Origin: Chryseobacterium aquifrigidense
Lineage (GTDB): Bacteria > Bacteroidota > Bacteroidia > Flavobacteriales > Weeksellaceae
Assembly (NCBI RefSeq): GCF_006716485.1
Contig: NZ_VFPD01000001.1
Coordinates: 587,806 to 651,805 of the forward strand
Length of the DNA: 64,000 nucleotides
Direction: 5' to 3'
In this document: piece by piece, positions 53,628-61,908 of the stretch
How the letters are laid out: the number at the start of each line of letters is the position of its first letter
Position numbering within the stretch: the first letter of the stretch is position 1
Program-made: the position numbers and the translations under genes
The notes under the pieces: generated by a model
What the model saw: only the letters and a program-made list of their open reading frames with translations
The model's database searches: none
Told to the model about the DNA's origin: nothing

Positions 53628-54230
53628 GTGAAAAAGTTAATAATAGCAGTCTGTATTTCAGTTTCAGCATTCAGTTTTGCACAGGATTACTCTGTACCGG
53701 CAGCAAGCCCGCGCCAGAGGGTAGAGCAGCAGTTTTCAATGTCCAAAATCTCTATTGATTATGGGAGACCGGGAGTAAAAGGACGTAAAATTTTTGGTGA
53801 ATTGGTTCCTTATGGCCAGATTTGGAGAGCTGGAGCTAACTCTTCTACGAAAATTACTTTCGGACAAGCCGTTAGCTTCGGTGGGAAAACAGTACCTGCA
53901 GGAACATACGGATTATTCATCGTTCCTACAGAAAAAGAATGGAAAGTAATTCTGAATAAAGATTTCCAGCAATGGGGAGCGTATACTTATGATCCTAAAC
54001 AGGATGTAGTAGATGTTACTGTACCGGTTAACAAGCTGGCTGACAAGCAGGAATGGTTTGAAATTACTTTAAATCCTACTGATGAAAATTCAGGAAACCT
54101 GGTAATCAAATGGGATATGGCTCAGGCAGAAGTTTCATTGAAGCCATCTAAACTAGACACCGTCATCAAGATTTCTGACAAACTGAAAGAAATCAAGAAA
54201 ATAGAATCAGATTCCACTAAAAAGAGTTAA
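53628..54230 (+). CDS. DUF2911-family exported protein
   Basis: 200 residues from a GTG start, chosen because it gives the signal peptide VKKLIIAVCISVSAFSFAQ (first residue Met in the cell). An upstream TTG in frame adds 11 residues that spoil the signal. The core YGRPGVKGRKIFGELVPYGQ, then WRAGANSSTKITF and PAGTYGLFIVPTEKEW, are family hallmarks. The function is unknown. The next gene begins 3 bases after its stop. Confidence 0.88.
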   Translation: MKKLIIAVCISVSAFSFAQDYSVPAASPRQRVEQQFSMSKISIDYGRPGVKGRKIFGELVPYGQIWRAGANSSTKITFGQAVSFGGKTVPAGTYGLFIVPTEKEWKVILNKDFQQWGAYTYDPKQDVVDVTVPVNKLADKQEWFEITLNPTDENSGNLVIKWDMAQAEVSLKPSKLDTVIKISDKLKEIKKIESDSTKKS

Positions 54231-54233
54231 ACA

Positions 54234-54761
54234 ATGAATTTTTCTGTTCAGCCTGTTTTAGAGAATGAAGAATTTCAATTAATCCCCTTACAGCAAGGGG
54301 ATTTTGAATCTTTATATGAAGTGGCTTCTGATCCGAAAGTGTGGGAACAACACCCCAACAAAGATCGTTATAAGAAAGAGGTTTTTGAAAACTTTTTCAC
54401 AGGGGCTATAGAGAGTAAAGGTGCTTTTAAAATTATGGAGAAAGCAACCGGAGATGTATTGGGAAGCAGCCGTTATTATGATTTTGATGAAGAGAACAAT
54501 CATATTTTCATCGGATATACTTTCTACGGAACAAAATCATGGGGAAAAGGCATTAATCCTAAGGTTAAAAAGCTGATGCTGGATTATATCTTCCAGTTTG
54601 TAGACAAAGTTCATTTTCATATCGGAAAAGAGAATTTCCGTTCGCAGACAGCTTTGGAAAGATTGGGAGGACAAAAAATAGCTGAAGAAGAAGTGGCTTA
54701 TTTTGGTGAACCTTCAAGAACCAATTTCGTGTATGAAATTAAAAAAGAAGACTGGGTATGA
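54234..54761 (+). CDS. GNAT acetyltransferase, RimJ/RimL-like
   Basis: 175 residues. The pattern is RimJ/L-like: FQLIPLQQGDFESLYEVASDP at the start, GYTFYGTKSWGKGINPKVKKL as the acetyl-CoA loop region, and NFRSQTALERLGGQKIAEE near the end. It acetylates an unknown amine or protein N-terminus. Its stop overlaps the ATG of the cupin gene as ATGA. Confidence 0.9.
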   Translation: MNFSVQPVLENEEFQLIPLQQGDFESLYEVASDPKVWEQHPNKDRYKKEVFENFFTGAIESKGAFKIMEKATGDVLGSSRYYDFDEENNHIFIGYTFYGTKSWGKGINPKVKKLMLDYIFQFVDKVHFHIGKENFRSQTALERLGGQKIAEEEVAYFGEPSRTNFVYEIKKEDWV

Positions 54762-55129
54762 AAAAATATAAAATCCAGCAGTCACCATTTGTGGTGCCAA
54801 CTACAGACGGAAAACTGATTGAAGAACATTGGGGCAGCTCTACAGGGAATTCCAATGTTTCCATTGCTCATATGGTAGCACCTGCGGATTGGAGCGAGCC
54901 TCACCAGACTCCCGAATTTGATGAATTTACCTATATCATTTCAGGGAAAAAGCAATTTGAAATAGACGGTGAAACTGTTACCCTGGAAAAAGGGCAGAGC
55001 ATCCTTATTGAAAAAGGAGCAAGAATCCGTTACAGTAATCCGTTTTCAGAACCCTGCGAATATCTTGCAATCTGTCTTCCTGCATTTTCTATGGAACTGG
55101 TCCATCGTGAAGAGGAAGGCGTAGACTAA
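54758..55129 (+). CDS. Single cupin-domain protein
   Basis: 123 residues forming one cupin beta-barrel: PEFDEFTYIISGKKQFEIDG, then VTLEKGQSILIEKGARIRYSN. Of the usual metal-binding residues, His98-equivalent positions are only partly visible. The role is unknown. Overlap with the GNAT gene shows translational coupling. Confidence 0.88.
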   Translation: MKKYKIQQSPFVVPTTDGKLIEEHWGSSTGNSNVSIAHMVAPADWSEPHQTPEFDEFTYIISGKKQFEIDGETVTLEKGQSILIEKGARIRYSNPFSEPCEYLAICLPAFSMELVHREEEGVD

Positions 55130-55150
55130 AAAACGATTAAAAAATATAGA

Positions 55151-55188
55151 AAAGCAAATCTGCAATACAGTGGATTTGCTTTTTTTTG
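55151..55188 (+). terminator. Terminator after the cupin gene
   Basis: AAAGCAAATC and GATTTGCTTT flank a 12-base loop and are followed by a long T run. Confidence 0.9.
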
Positions 55189-55375
55189 TGGCAATTTTTC
55201 AAAATACAATCTAATCAGATGCTATGGAGTGTTTTGAGAAAGGATTTAAAAGTGACTTTACTGATAATGGCCATCAATACTTTATTTCGGGAGATTTTTT
55301 TTCTTTTTCATGCTTGATTGTTTTAATTTATTTTGTAAGTTCGCGGACTTAAAAAAAATGAACTAATTAAGATCT

Positions 55376-55756
55376 ATGAAAAACAAATTATCAGTTGTAT
55401 TCATGCTGGGAATCGCACTTTCTGCCACTTCATGTGCAACCATTTTTACAGGAACTCAGGATGCAATAGCTTTTTCTTCAAGCCCTGAAGGCGCAAAAGT
55501 ATTTCACAAAGGAATAGAAAAATGTACAACACCTTGTACAACTAAAATCCCAAGAGCTTTGGGTAAGCAGATGGTTACCTTTGAAAAAGAAGGATTCGAG
55601 AAGAAAGAAGTAAAGCTGACAAAAACTTTTAATGCGGTGACTTTGCTGAATATTATTCTGGGAGGAGCAATAGGAGTAGGAATTGATGCTGCAACAGGCT
55701 CTCTTACCAAATATTCTCCAAAAAAATATGACGTTGAGCTGCAGGCGAAACCGTAA
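55376..55756 (+). CDS. PEGA-like lipoprotein
   Basis: 126 residues with the lipoprotein signal MKNKLSVVFMLGIALSATSC and Cys20 as the likely lipid anchor. A PEGA-type beta domain follows: SSSPEGAKVFHKGIEKCTTPC, then IPRALGKQMVTFEKEGFEKK. A hydrophobic Gly-rich stretch (LLNIILGGAIGVGIDAATG) lies near the end. This matches outer-membrane lipoproteins of unknown function. About 250 bases of upstream gap hold no other gene. Confidence 0.85.
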   Translation: MKNKLSVVFMLGIALSATSCATIFTGTQDAIAFSSSPEGAKVFHKGIEKCTTPCTTKIPRALGKQMVTFEKEGFEKKEVKLTKTFNAVTLLNIILGGAIGVGIDAATGSLTKYSPKKYDVELQAKP

Positions 55757-55778
55757 TGAAGCTAACAATATAAACGTA

Positions 55779-55816
55779 AAAAGGCAAATTCGTGAACTGA
55801 TGAATTTGCCTTTTTT
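55779..55816. terminator. Bidirectional terminator between convergent genes
   Basis: AAGGCAAATTC and GAATTTGCCTT pair perfectly around a 10-base loop, with flanking A and T runs. It serves the PEGA-like gene and the convergent hydrolase gene. Confidence 0.9.
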
Positions 55817-55819
55817 ATG

Positions 55820-56563
55820 TTATTTCAAAATTTCTTTCAGGAACAGCAATGTGTGGTTCCACGCTCTTTTAGCCATGGTTGCATTGTAATCCGGAGATTT
55901 CGGATCTGTAAATGTATGTTTGGAATGGGCATACGTGATGATCTGCCAGTCGGCATTTCCATCATTCATTTCTTTGATGAGGTTGTTGTAATCATCAGGA
56001 GTCACGCTTTTGTCATCTGCCGGATTTTCAACAAGAATTTTAGCCGTCAAAGCTTCATTTTTTCTGCTCTGATCTCTGCCCAGACTTCCGTGGATGGAAA
56101 CAACACCCGCTACAGGAAGATGACCTCTTGCTGATTCCAGAGCTCCCGTACCTCCGAAACAGTAGCCGATAACTGCTACTTTATCAGAAATAGCTCCGTT
56201 TTTCTTCAGCTGCTCCAGCGCCAGTGAAATTCTTTTCTGGTATTCCTGATAATTCTGTTTATAATATCCTGAGGTCTTTGCTGCAGATTCGTTATCTGCG
56301 GGAATTTTTCCTTCCCCGTAAATATCAGCAATAAAAGCAATGTAGCCTTGTTTTTCAAGTTCAATGGCGGCTGTTTTTGCTTCTTCATCAATGCCTTTCC
56401 AGGCTGGAAGAATCAATACTCCGGGAAGTTTTTTTCCTGCATTGGAAGTGACGAGACCATTAAGTTTTTGTGAACCGTCCTGATAGGAAACAGATTTAAG
56501 TTTCTGACTGAAAAGATTTCCTGAAGCCATAATCATTGCGGTTAATAAGATGGAACGTATCAT
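55820..56563 (-). CDS. Dienelactone hydrolase-family protein, exported
   Basis: 247 residues with a signal peptide (MIRSILLTAMIMASGNLFSQ). The nucleophile is Cys135 in VIGYCFGGTGALES, an Asp lies in NPADDKSVTPDDYN and the His in YAHSKHTFTDP, giving the DLH Cys-Asp-His triad. It opens a lactone or ester; the substrate is unknown. Confidence 0.92.
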   Translation of the reverse strand: MIRSILLTAMIMASGNLFSQKLKSVSYQDGSQKLNGLVTSNAGKKLPGVLILPAWKGIDEEAKTAAIELEKQGYIAFIADIYGEGKIPADNESAAKTSGYYKQNYQEYQKRISLALEQLKKNGAISDKVAVIGYCFGGTGALESARGHLPVAGVVSIHGSLGRDQSRKNEALTAKILVENPADDKSVTPDDYNNLIKEMNDGNADWQIITYAHSKHTFTDPKSPDYNATMAKRAWNHTLLFLKEILK

Positions 56564-56584
56564 ATTTTGTAATTTAAGTTAATA

Positions 56585-56652
56585 CAGATTACACGAATCC
56601 TTTCACAAAAACCACAAACAACAATTGGTGTAATTCGTGTAAAAATTTGTGA
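56585..56652. repeat. Inverted repeat with ATTCGTGTAA (family J)
   Basis: ACAGATTACACGAATCC at the left and AATTCGTGTAAAAATTTGTG at the right can fold back. It lies in the 196-base gap after the hydrolase start. No gene is seen in this gap. Confidence 0.55.
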
Positions 56653-56759
56653 TGTTAGTGTTGAAAAGAAATCTTATCGAAATTAATAAAAATAACTCAG
56701 AAAGAGTATTAATAGAATATTATTTAAATCCTTTTCAGAATTATCTGATATTGTAAGCC

Positions 56760-57191
56760 TTACTCAGGTCTGTAAAACTGATACTGTCCGTTTTCATAGT
56801 ACGCATTGATATGCTGAAGCCCGTTGGTCAGGATAATTTCCTTTGCTCCGATAATGGAATTGTATCGGGCAGTCTGTTCGAATGTTTTTTCTGTTAGTTT
56901 GATCTGCGGAGCTTTACATTCAATCAGAATAACGGGTTCTGTTTTTTCTGTAATCAGAAGGTCAATCCGTTTGGTAAGACCATTCAGGATAATTTTTTTT
57001 TCGGTAATCAACGCCGATGTAGAGTAGGATTTCACAGTAAGGTAATAATGTACCCAGTGCTGTCTGACCCATTCCTCAGGAGTGAGCAGAAGATAAGTTT
57101 TGCGGACCAAATCATAAATAAAAAACTTATCTTTGTCTTTCTTGAATTTAAAATCAAAAGTTTCCTGAAAATTCAGTTTTGGAAGTTCCAT
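56760..57191 (-). CDS. Type I restriction HsdR N-terminal-like nuclease-fold orphan
   Basis: 143 residues from MELPKLNFQETFDFKFKKD. Eleven codons further up would overlap the divergent holA. The PD-(D/E)XK core is visible: RIDLLITEKTEPVILIECKAP with the Asp and the Glu-x-Lys, after LTPEEWVRQHWVHYYL. It matches the stand-alone HsdR_N-like domain proteins found beside holA in flavobacteria, as I recall. No HsdM or HsdS is nearby, so it is not part of a restriction system here. Its role is unknown. Only 7 bases separate its start from the holA start. Confidence 0.86.
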   Translation of the reverse strand: MELPKLNFQETFDFKFKKDKDKFFIYDLVRKTYLLLTPEEWVRQHWVHYYLTVKSYSTSALITEKKIILNGLTKRIDLLITEKTEPVILIECKAPQIKLTEKTFEQTARYNSIIGAKEIILTNGLQHINAYYENGQYQFYRPE

Positions 57192-57198
57192 TAATAAG

Positions 57199-58236
57199 AT
57201 GAAAGAATTAGATTTAATCCTCAAAAATATTAAAAATAAAGAAGTTTTACCTATTTATTTTTTCCACGGAGAAGAAGCTTACTTCATTGATGTTGCTGTA
57301 AAAGCCCTTGAGCATAACTTTTTGGAAGAAGATGAAAAAGCTTTTAACCAAACCGTTACTTACGGAAAAGATACTTCATATCAGGAAGTTCTTTCCCTGG
57401 CAAGACAGTTTCCGATGATGGGAGATAAGCAGGTGATTATTGTGAAAGAAGCTCAGGATTTACGATTCAATGAAGAGGAAAACAGAATTCTGGAATCTTA
57501 CGTAGACAATCCTGTTCCTTCTACAGTTTTGGTTTTTGCCCATAAGCACAAGAAACTGGATAGCAGAAAAAAAGCTGCCAAAGCCCTGGATAAAGCCAAA
57601 GCGCTTTTCCTTAGTGAATCTGTAAAGGAAAGCAATCTGCCGAAATGGATTTCAGATGAATGTGCAAAGCTTAAAATCAATACAGCTCCCAATATCTCTC
57701 ATTTGTTGGCAGAATATCTGGGAAATGACCTTTCAAGGATTGCCAACGAGCTGAATAAACTGAAAATGATTCTTAAAGAAGGAGAAACCCTTGACGGAAC
57801 CATTGTTGAAAATCATATCGGAATCAGTAAAGAATACAATATTTTTGAGCTTCAGAAGGCTTTGGGAACTAAAAATGCCAATGCAGCTTTTAAAATTGCT
57901 CATTTTATGGGTAAAAATCCGAAGAATAATCCTTTTGTTATGATGCTGGCAAGCCTTTATAATTATTTTTCCAACGTTATTATCTATCAGACGATGGCCG
58001 GGCAGCCTCCACAGACGATTGCTTCACAGATGGGTGTGAATCCTTATTTTATCAAAGACTATGCGGAAAGTGCAAGACTTTATCCTCTTAAACATGCCAC
58101 AAGAGTGATTTCTATTCTCCGTGAATTCGATATGAAAGGGAAAGGACTTGGAGCGGTGAATATGGGGGAAGCTGAACTGATCAGAGAGCTTGTGTATAAG
58201 ATTATCAACGTAGATAAGATTAAGATGAAGGTGTGA
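57199..58236 (+). CDS. holA: DNA polymerase III delta subunit
   Basis: 345 residues. The N-terminal domain starts with VLPIYFFHGEEAYFIDVAVKAL, and ARQFPMMGDKQVIIVKEA matches the HolA region that contacts the sliding clamp. It is one subunit of the clamp loader that opens the beta clamp on DNA. It begins only 7 bases from the divergent nuclease-fold gene, so the two promoters must overlap. Confidence 0.94.
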   Translation: MKELDLILKNIKNKEVLPIYFFHGEEAYFIDVAVKALEHNFLEEDEKAFNQTVTYGKDTSYQEVLSLARQFPMMGDKQVIIVKEAQDLRFNEEENRILESYVDNPVPSTVLVFAHKHKKLDSRKKAAKALDKAKALFLSESVKESNLPKWISDECAKLKINTAPNISHLLAEYLGNDLSRIANELNKLKMILKEGETLDGTIVENHIGISKEYNIFELQKALGTKNANAAFKIAHFMGKNPKNNPFVMMLASLYNYFSNVIIYQTMAGQPPQTIASQMGVNPYFIKDYAESARLYPLKHATRVISILREFDMKGKGLGAVNMGEAELIRELVYKIINVDKIKMKV

Positions 58237-58435
58237 TGCGTGTTGCGGGATACGAGGTAGCGAGTTGCGGGATACGTGTTGCGGGATAGCGAGATAGGTG
58301 AGATACGAGATAGGTGAGATGCGCGATTCGAGGTTTGAGGGGTATTGGAGAAGAGTTTTGCGTTTTCTTACCCACCTAAACCCCGTAACGCAATAACCCG
58401 AACCCCAAACCCCGAATCCAGGACCACTTAACAGT
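58237..58435. repeat. Word-type long imperfect inverted repeat
   Basis: Five repeats of GTTGCGGGATACG-like and GAGATACGAGATAGGTGA-like words on the left are followed by a C-rich mirror (CCCCGTAACGCAATAACCCG, AACCCCAAACCCCGAATCC). It has the strongest signal of this vocabulary in the window. No gene is seen; trxB begins after a further 120 AT-rich bases. Confidence 0.6.
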
Positions 58436-58556
58436 TACTATCGAAATTCAACATATCAGATATTGACAAGTATCATTAAAATAACTTTAAAAAGAAATTA
58501 AAAATTCCGAAATTAGCGGTCTAATTCAAATTAAATCTTTTCGAACAAAGCAAATT

Positions 58557-59498
58557 ATGGAGCAAAACATTTTAGATTGTGTGATCGTTGGATCTGGGCC
58601 TTCTGGTTTCACAGCTGCTATCTATGCAGCAAGAGCAGACTTAAAACCTGAATTGTATACAGGTTTGGAGCCGGGCGGACAATTAACTACAACCACGGAA
58701 GTGGATAACTTCCCAGGGTATCCAGCCGGGATTACTGGTCCTGAAATGATGATGGATCTGCAAAAACAGGCAGAAAGATTTGATACCAAAGTTCATTACG
58801 AAATGATCACTAAAGCTGAATTCTCTAAGGAAGTAGGCGGTGTTCACAAATTATATGCAGGAAACAAAGAGATCCTTGCCAAAACAGTAATCATCTCTAC
58901 GGGAGCTACTGCAAAGTATTTAGGTCTTGATGATGAAAAAAAATATGCAGGAGGTGGAGTTTCAGCTTGTGCTACCTGTGACGGATTCTTCTACAGAGGA
59001 AAAGACGTTGTAGTAGTAGGAGCGGGAGATACAGCAGCTGAGGAGGCTACTTATCTTGCCAAACTATGTAAGAAAGTAACGCTGTTGGTGAGAAAAGATG
59101 TTTTCAGAGCTTCAAAAGCAATGGTTCACAGAGTGGAAAGTACTCCGAATATCGAAGTGAAATTTCACCATGAATTAATCGGGATTGAAGGAGAAAACAG
59201 CCTTGTGGAAAGAGCGGTAATCATCAATAATCAGACTCAGGAGAAATCTACAGTGGATGTGGAAGGGATCTTTATCGCCATCGGTCACAAACCGAATACA
59301 GATATCTTCGTAGGTCAGGTAGATCTTGATGAAAACGGATATATTTTGACTGAAAAAGGGTCTTCAAGAACCAATCTTCCGGGTGTATTTGCTGCCGGAG
59401 ACGTTCAGGATCATATCTACAGACAGGCTATTACAGCTGCAGGAAGCGGATGTATGGCGGCAATGGATGCAGAAAAATATTTAGCTGAATTACACTAA
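58557..59498 (+). CDS. trxB: Thioredoxin-disulfide reductase
   Basis: 313 residues. FAD site GSGPSGFTAAIYAARADL, redox-active disulfide Cys138-Ala-Thr-Cys141, NADPH motif VVVGAGDTAAEEATYLAKL, and the C-terminal FAAGDVQDHIYRQAITAAGSG are all present. It reduces thioredoxin with NADPH. A terminator follows 21 bases downstream. Confidence 0.97.
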   Translation: MEQNILDCVIVGSGPSGFTAAIYAARADLKPELYTGLEPGGQLTTTTEVDNFPGYPAGITGPEMMMDLQKQAERFDTKVHYEMITKAEFSKEVGGVHKLYAGNKEILAKTVIISTGATAKYLGLDDEKKYAGGGVSACATCDGFFYRGKDVVVVGAGDTAAEEATYLAKLCKKVTLLVRKDVFRASKAMVHRVESTPNIEVKFHHELIGIEGENSLVERAVIINNQTQEKSTVDVEGIFIAIGHKPNTDIFVGQVDLDENGYILTEKGSSRTNLPGVFAAGDVQDHIYRQAITAAGSGCMAAMDAEKYLAELH

Positions 59499-59519
59499 TA
59501 CTATTCAGTTTATACATAC

Positions 59520-59549
59520 AAAGCGTGCCCTATGGGTGCGCTTTTTTTA
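59520..59549 (+). terminator. Terminator of trxB
   Basis: AAAGCGTGCCC pairs with GGGTGCGCTTT (two G-U pairs) around TAT, followed by a T run. Confidence 0.9.
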
Positions 59550-59584
59550 TTAGGAAACACAAAGGAGAAGAGATATTCAAATGA

Positions 59585-59835
59585 TTTTGAACCATTAAGG
59601 AACCTGAAGCTGTGAAGGAAAGTTAAGGAAACATCTAAGATGTTTTAGAAAGTGTTGCGTTTTATCTTAATATTCTTAATTATTTAAGTTTAATATTATA
59701 AAATGTTTCAGAAGATTTTCAACGGGAGGCTTAAAATATACGCGATCATCAATTTTATCGGAGATACAATCTTTGCGCCTTATAAACAGTCTTTTTAAGA
59801 TCATTTGCGTCTTTGCGTTTTCCAACAAAAATATT
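59585..59835. repeat. Family B plus family C repeats after trxB
   Basis: GAACCATTAAGGAACCTG, then TATCTTAATATTCTTAATT, form the family B part. An 80-base unit (59751-59830) is very close to 34721-34800: both contain TTTTATCGGAGATA, AATCTTTGCGCCTTA and TTTGCGTCTTTGCG in the same order. No gene is seen. Confidence 0.75.
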
Positions 59836-59890
59836 TCTCCATATCCGATATTTAGTAGAAAATTCATGAAATATCTAATGAAAACATTAA

Positions 59891-59898
59891 TATATTTG
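59891..59898 (+). promoter_or_regulatory. Candidate -7 promoter element of the VOC gene
   Basis: TATATTTG matches TAnnTTTG, 62 bases before the ATG. No -33 TTG is clear. Confidence 0.5.
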
Positions 59899-59960
59899 TG
59901 AAATTGCAAACAAACCCGAATTGCATTCCATTAATATAAACTTAAAAAAACGAATAAAAA

Positions 59961-60338
59961 ATGAAAAGAGTAACCGCGATTGGAGGCATCTTCTTCAAGT
60001 GTAAAGACCCGGAACAAGTCAATGAATGGTATAAAACCCATCTCGGATTACCAACGAGCCCTTATGGCGCCAAATTCGACTGGAAAGATGAAGAATCCGA
60101 TAAGAAAGGATATACACTTTGGAATCCTTTTAAAGAATCTACCCAGTATTTTGAACCTTCTGCTAAAGAATTTATGATCAACTATCATGTAGAAAATATC
60201 GAAGCGCTGGTAGAAGAATTAAAGAAAGAAGGGGTAACAATTCTGGATGAGATCGCCACCTATGAATATGGAAAGTTTGTCCACATCCTGGATCCGGAAG
60301 GTAATAAAATAGAATTGTTCGAACCGGCAGGGGAGTAG
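59961..60338 (+). CDS. VOC-superfamily (glyoxalase/bleomycin-resistance-like) protein
   Basis: 125 residues in two beta-alpha-beta-beta-beta modules: GIFFKCKDPEQVNEWYKTHLG at the start, and VENIEALVEELKKEGVTILDEI then KFVHILDPEGNKIELFEP at the end. The end Glu could be a metal ligand. The substrate is unknown. The gene is alone on its strand. Confidence 0.92.
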   Translation: MKRVTAIGGIFFKCKDPEQVNEWYKTHLGLPTSPYGAKFDWKDEESDKKGYTLWNPFKESTQYFEPSAKEFMINYHVENIEALVEELKKEGVTILDEIATYEYGKFVHILDPEGNKIELFEPAGE

Positions 60339-60405
60339 CCAGTTTGTTTTCCGGAGAATTTCTGAAAACTTTACCACCTATATAACAACTGAAGACGTAC
60401 ACATT

Positions 60406-60455
60406 CCCCTCCGCTGGAGGGGTGGCAAAAATTCAAAGAATTTTTGACGGGGTGG
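60406..60455. repeat. Two-hairpin dispersed repeat (family F)
   Basis: CCCCTCC/GGAGGGG around GCT is followed at once by CAAAAATTC/GAATTTTTG around AAA, with GGGGTGG on both sides of the second hairpin. The sharp, perfect structure points to selection for folding or recent spread. Confidence 0.8.
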
Positions 60456-60488
60456 TTTTCCCAGTACATCCTTCCAGATTAATTTTCC

Positions 60489-60541
60489 GACGAAAGAAGA
60501 ATCTTACTCAACTTCGAGATTCTTCCTTCGTCAGAATGACA
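60489..60541. repeat. Family A repeat, second copy
   Basis: GACGAAAGAAGAATCT and AGATTCTTCCTTCGTC form an inverted repeat. Its last 26 bases (60516-60541) are identical to 7673-7698, more than 50 kb away. Confidence 0.85.
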
Positions 60542-60564
60542 GTTTTACTGTATTGATGTAATTT

Positions 60565-61416
60565 TTAATCCAAAATATAGATCTTTTTCTCTTTAAGATT
60601 GAACCCCAGTTTTTTACCCAGCCAGTTGATACTTGTTTTTCCCTCATAAATAAGGCCTTCTACAAAAAATACAGCCGGTTTTTCTACAGTGGCAAAAGGA
60701 GTGGAAATAGAGCCAATATCACTTTTGTAAAACCTGGTGGTTACATCAGGGTTAAATTCGCTTTTTTTCTCCACTACGTTCAGACCTTCTTTTTTGATAT
60801 CCATTGCTTTCATCAGGCGTTCGTTCAGCCAGAAAGAATCTTTGCCGGATCCGGAATCCAGGAGAATATTGATCCTGTATTTATTGTTAAGCAGAACATA
60901 TGTGGTAATATCCAGAGACTGGTCTGCATTGGTAGACAGCTGGATGTCCATTACCTTCTTACCATTCAGTTTTTCTTTAGGAAAGATAAGTTCTTTCGTG
61001 GTGTAATCGATGATAAATTCCGTATCATAAAGCATGGGAAGGGAAATTAAACCGTCAATTCCTTTGATTTCCATATCATGCGTGGAATACCAGGTATCTT
61101 TAAATTTTTTACCATTAAAAATAATCTCTTTTGATTTGTACAAAGGGATAGTCATCTTCTCTCCGGTTGCCCTGAAAGCGGTCAGGTAATTATATGTTTC
61201 TTTGGGCTCCAGAACTTTGGAAAAGTTTCCCAGAAAAAGATTGATTCCTCCTCCGGTATCAAAAATGAAATTTCCTTTTTTGCCATCCACTTCGGCACTC
61301 ACTACGAGGTGACCGGAAGGAAGAACAGACATAGGCATTTTTTGGGCAAAAGCCATGGAGGAGAAAGCTAGTGAGGCGGCAATAACCGTACTTTTAATAA
61401 AGGATTGGGTAAGCAT
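60565..61416 (-). CDS. Retropepsin-like aspartic protease family protein, exported
   Basis: 283 residues with signal peptide (about residues 1-25, ending FSSMAFAQ). Two catalytic-type motifs are seen: Asp53-Thr-Gly in FIFDTGGGINLFLG and Asp187-Ser-Gly in NILLDSGSGKDSFWL, so both half-sites are intact. GNF, GIDGLISLPMLYDTEFIIDY and LGKKLGFNLKEKKIYIL complete the fold. It is paralogous to the Gln-substituted protein at 50242-51096. The substrate is unknown. Confidence 0.87.
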   Translation of the reverse strand: MLTQSFIKSTVIAASLAFSSMAFAQKMPMSVLPSGHLVVSAEVDGKKGNFIFDTGGGINLFLGNFSKVLEPKETYNYLTAFRATGEKMTIPLYKSKEIIFNGKKFKDTWYSTHDMEIKGIDGLISLPMLYDTEFIIDYTTKELIFPKEKLNGKKVMDIQLSTNADQSLDITTYVLLNNKYRINILLDSGSGKDSFWLNERLMKAMDIKKEGLNVVEKKSEFNPDVTTRFYKSDIGSISTPFATVEKPAVFFVEGLIYEGKTSINWLGKKLGFNLKEKKIYILD

Positions 61417-61448
61417 CTGAAAATAGTGTTATTAGTTTTTAATTTCTG

Positions 61449-61456
61449 CAAATATA
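61449..61456 (-). promoter_or_regulatory. Candidate -7 promoter element of the retropepsin gene
   Basis: On the minus strand TATATTTG matches TAnnTTTG, 32 bases ahead of the start codon. No -33 TTG is seen at 19 bp. Confidence 0.5.
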
Positions 61457-61624
61457 CTCTATTCTGATTCTGATGACTGTCCTTTTAGCTAAGAAACTTC
61501 TCGTATTGTAACTCCTGAAGAGTGTATTTCTGTATTCTTTTATACATATCCATTCGTATCTCTTCCTGAAACCACCTTATACCTAAAGTAAAATTCCTAA
61601 ATTTAGCCTCAAATCAAAAATAAA

Positions 61625-61837
61625 ATGGAAACAAAAATCATAAAGGTTACCCACGTTACCGGAACTTATATCATCGAAGTTCCCAATGGAGCACTTAATG
61701 ACATGAAAACCCAATTGGACAAATGCCTCAACGATGAACAGGGTGCTATTGTAGTAAAGGGAGAAGATGGAGATCAGTTTGTATACCCGTCTGATCTTTT
61801 AAAAAACAGCTTCATCGCCATTGTTGATCGGGAATAG
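61625..61837 (+). CDS. Small cytoplasmic protein, unknown
   Basis: 70 residues, acidic, with no signal or membrane segment. Strands such as TYIIEVPNGAL and AIVVKGEDGDQFVYPSDLL suggest a small alpha/beta domain. The strong terminator after it and AAATAAAATG before it support a real gene. The family is not recognised. Confidence 0.7.
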   Translation: METKIIKVTHVTGTYIIEVPNGALNDMKTQLDKCLNDEQGAIVVKGEDGDQFVYPSDLLKNSFIAIVDRE

Positions 61838-61860
61838 GGTACTTTTCACAGGTATAAAAT

Positions 61861-61889
61861 AAAAACGGCTTCCATTGGAAGCCGTTTTT
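61861..61889. terminator. Bidirectional terminator
   Basis: AAAAACGGCTTCC and GGAAGCCGTTTTT form a perfect 13-bp stem around ATT. It lies between the convergent small-protein and XRE genes. Confidence 0.93.
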
Positions 61890-61908
61890 GTTCTTTATGT
61901 GGAGGCGA

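Noticed and set aside
56760..57191. Restriction-modification system
   Set aside because: There is no methyltransferase or specificity subunit. The protein is a single nuclease-fold domain.
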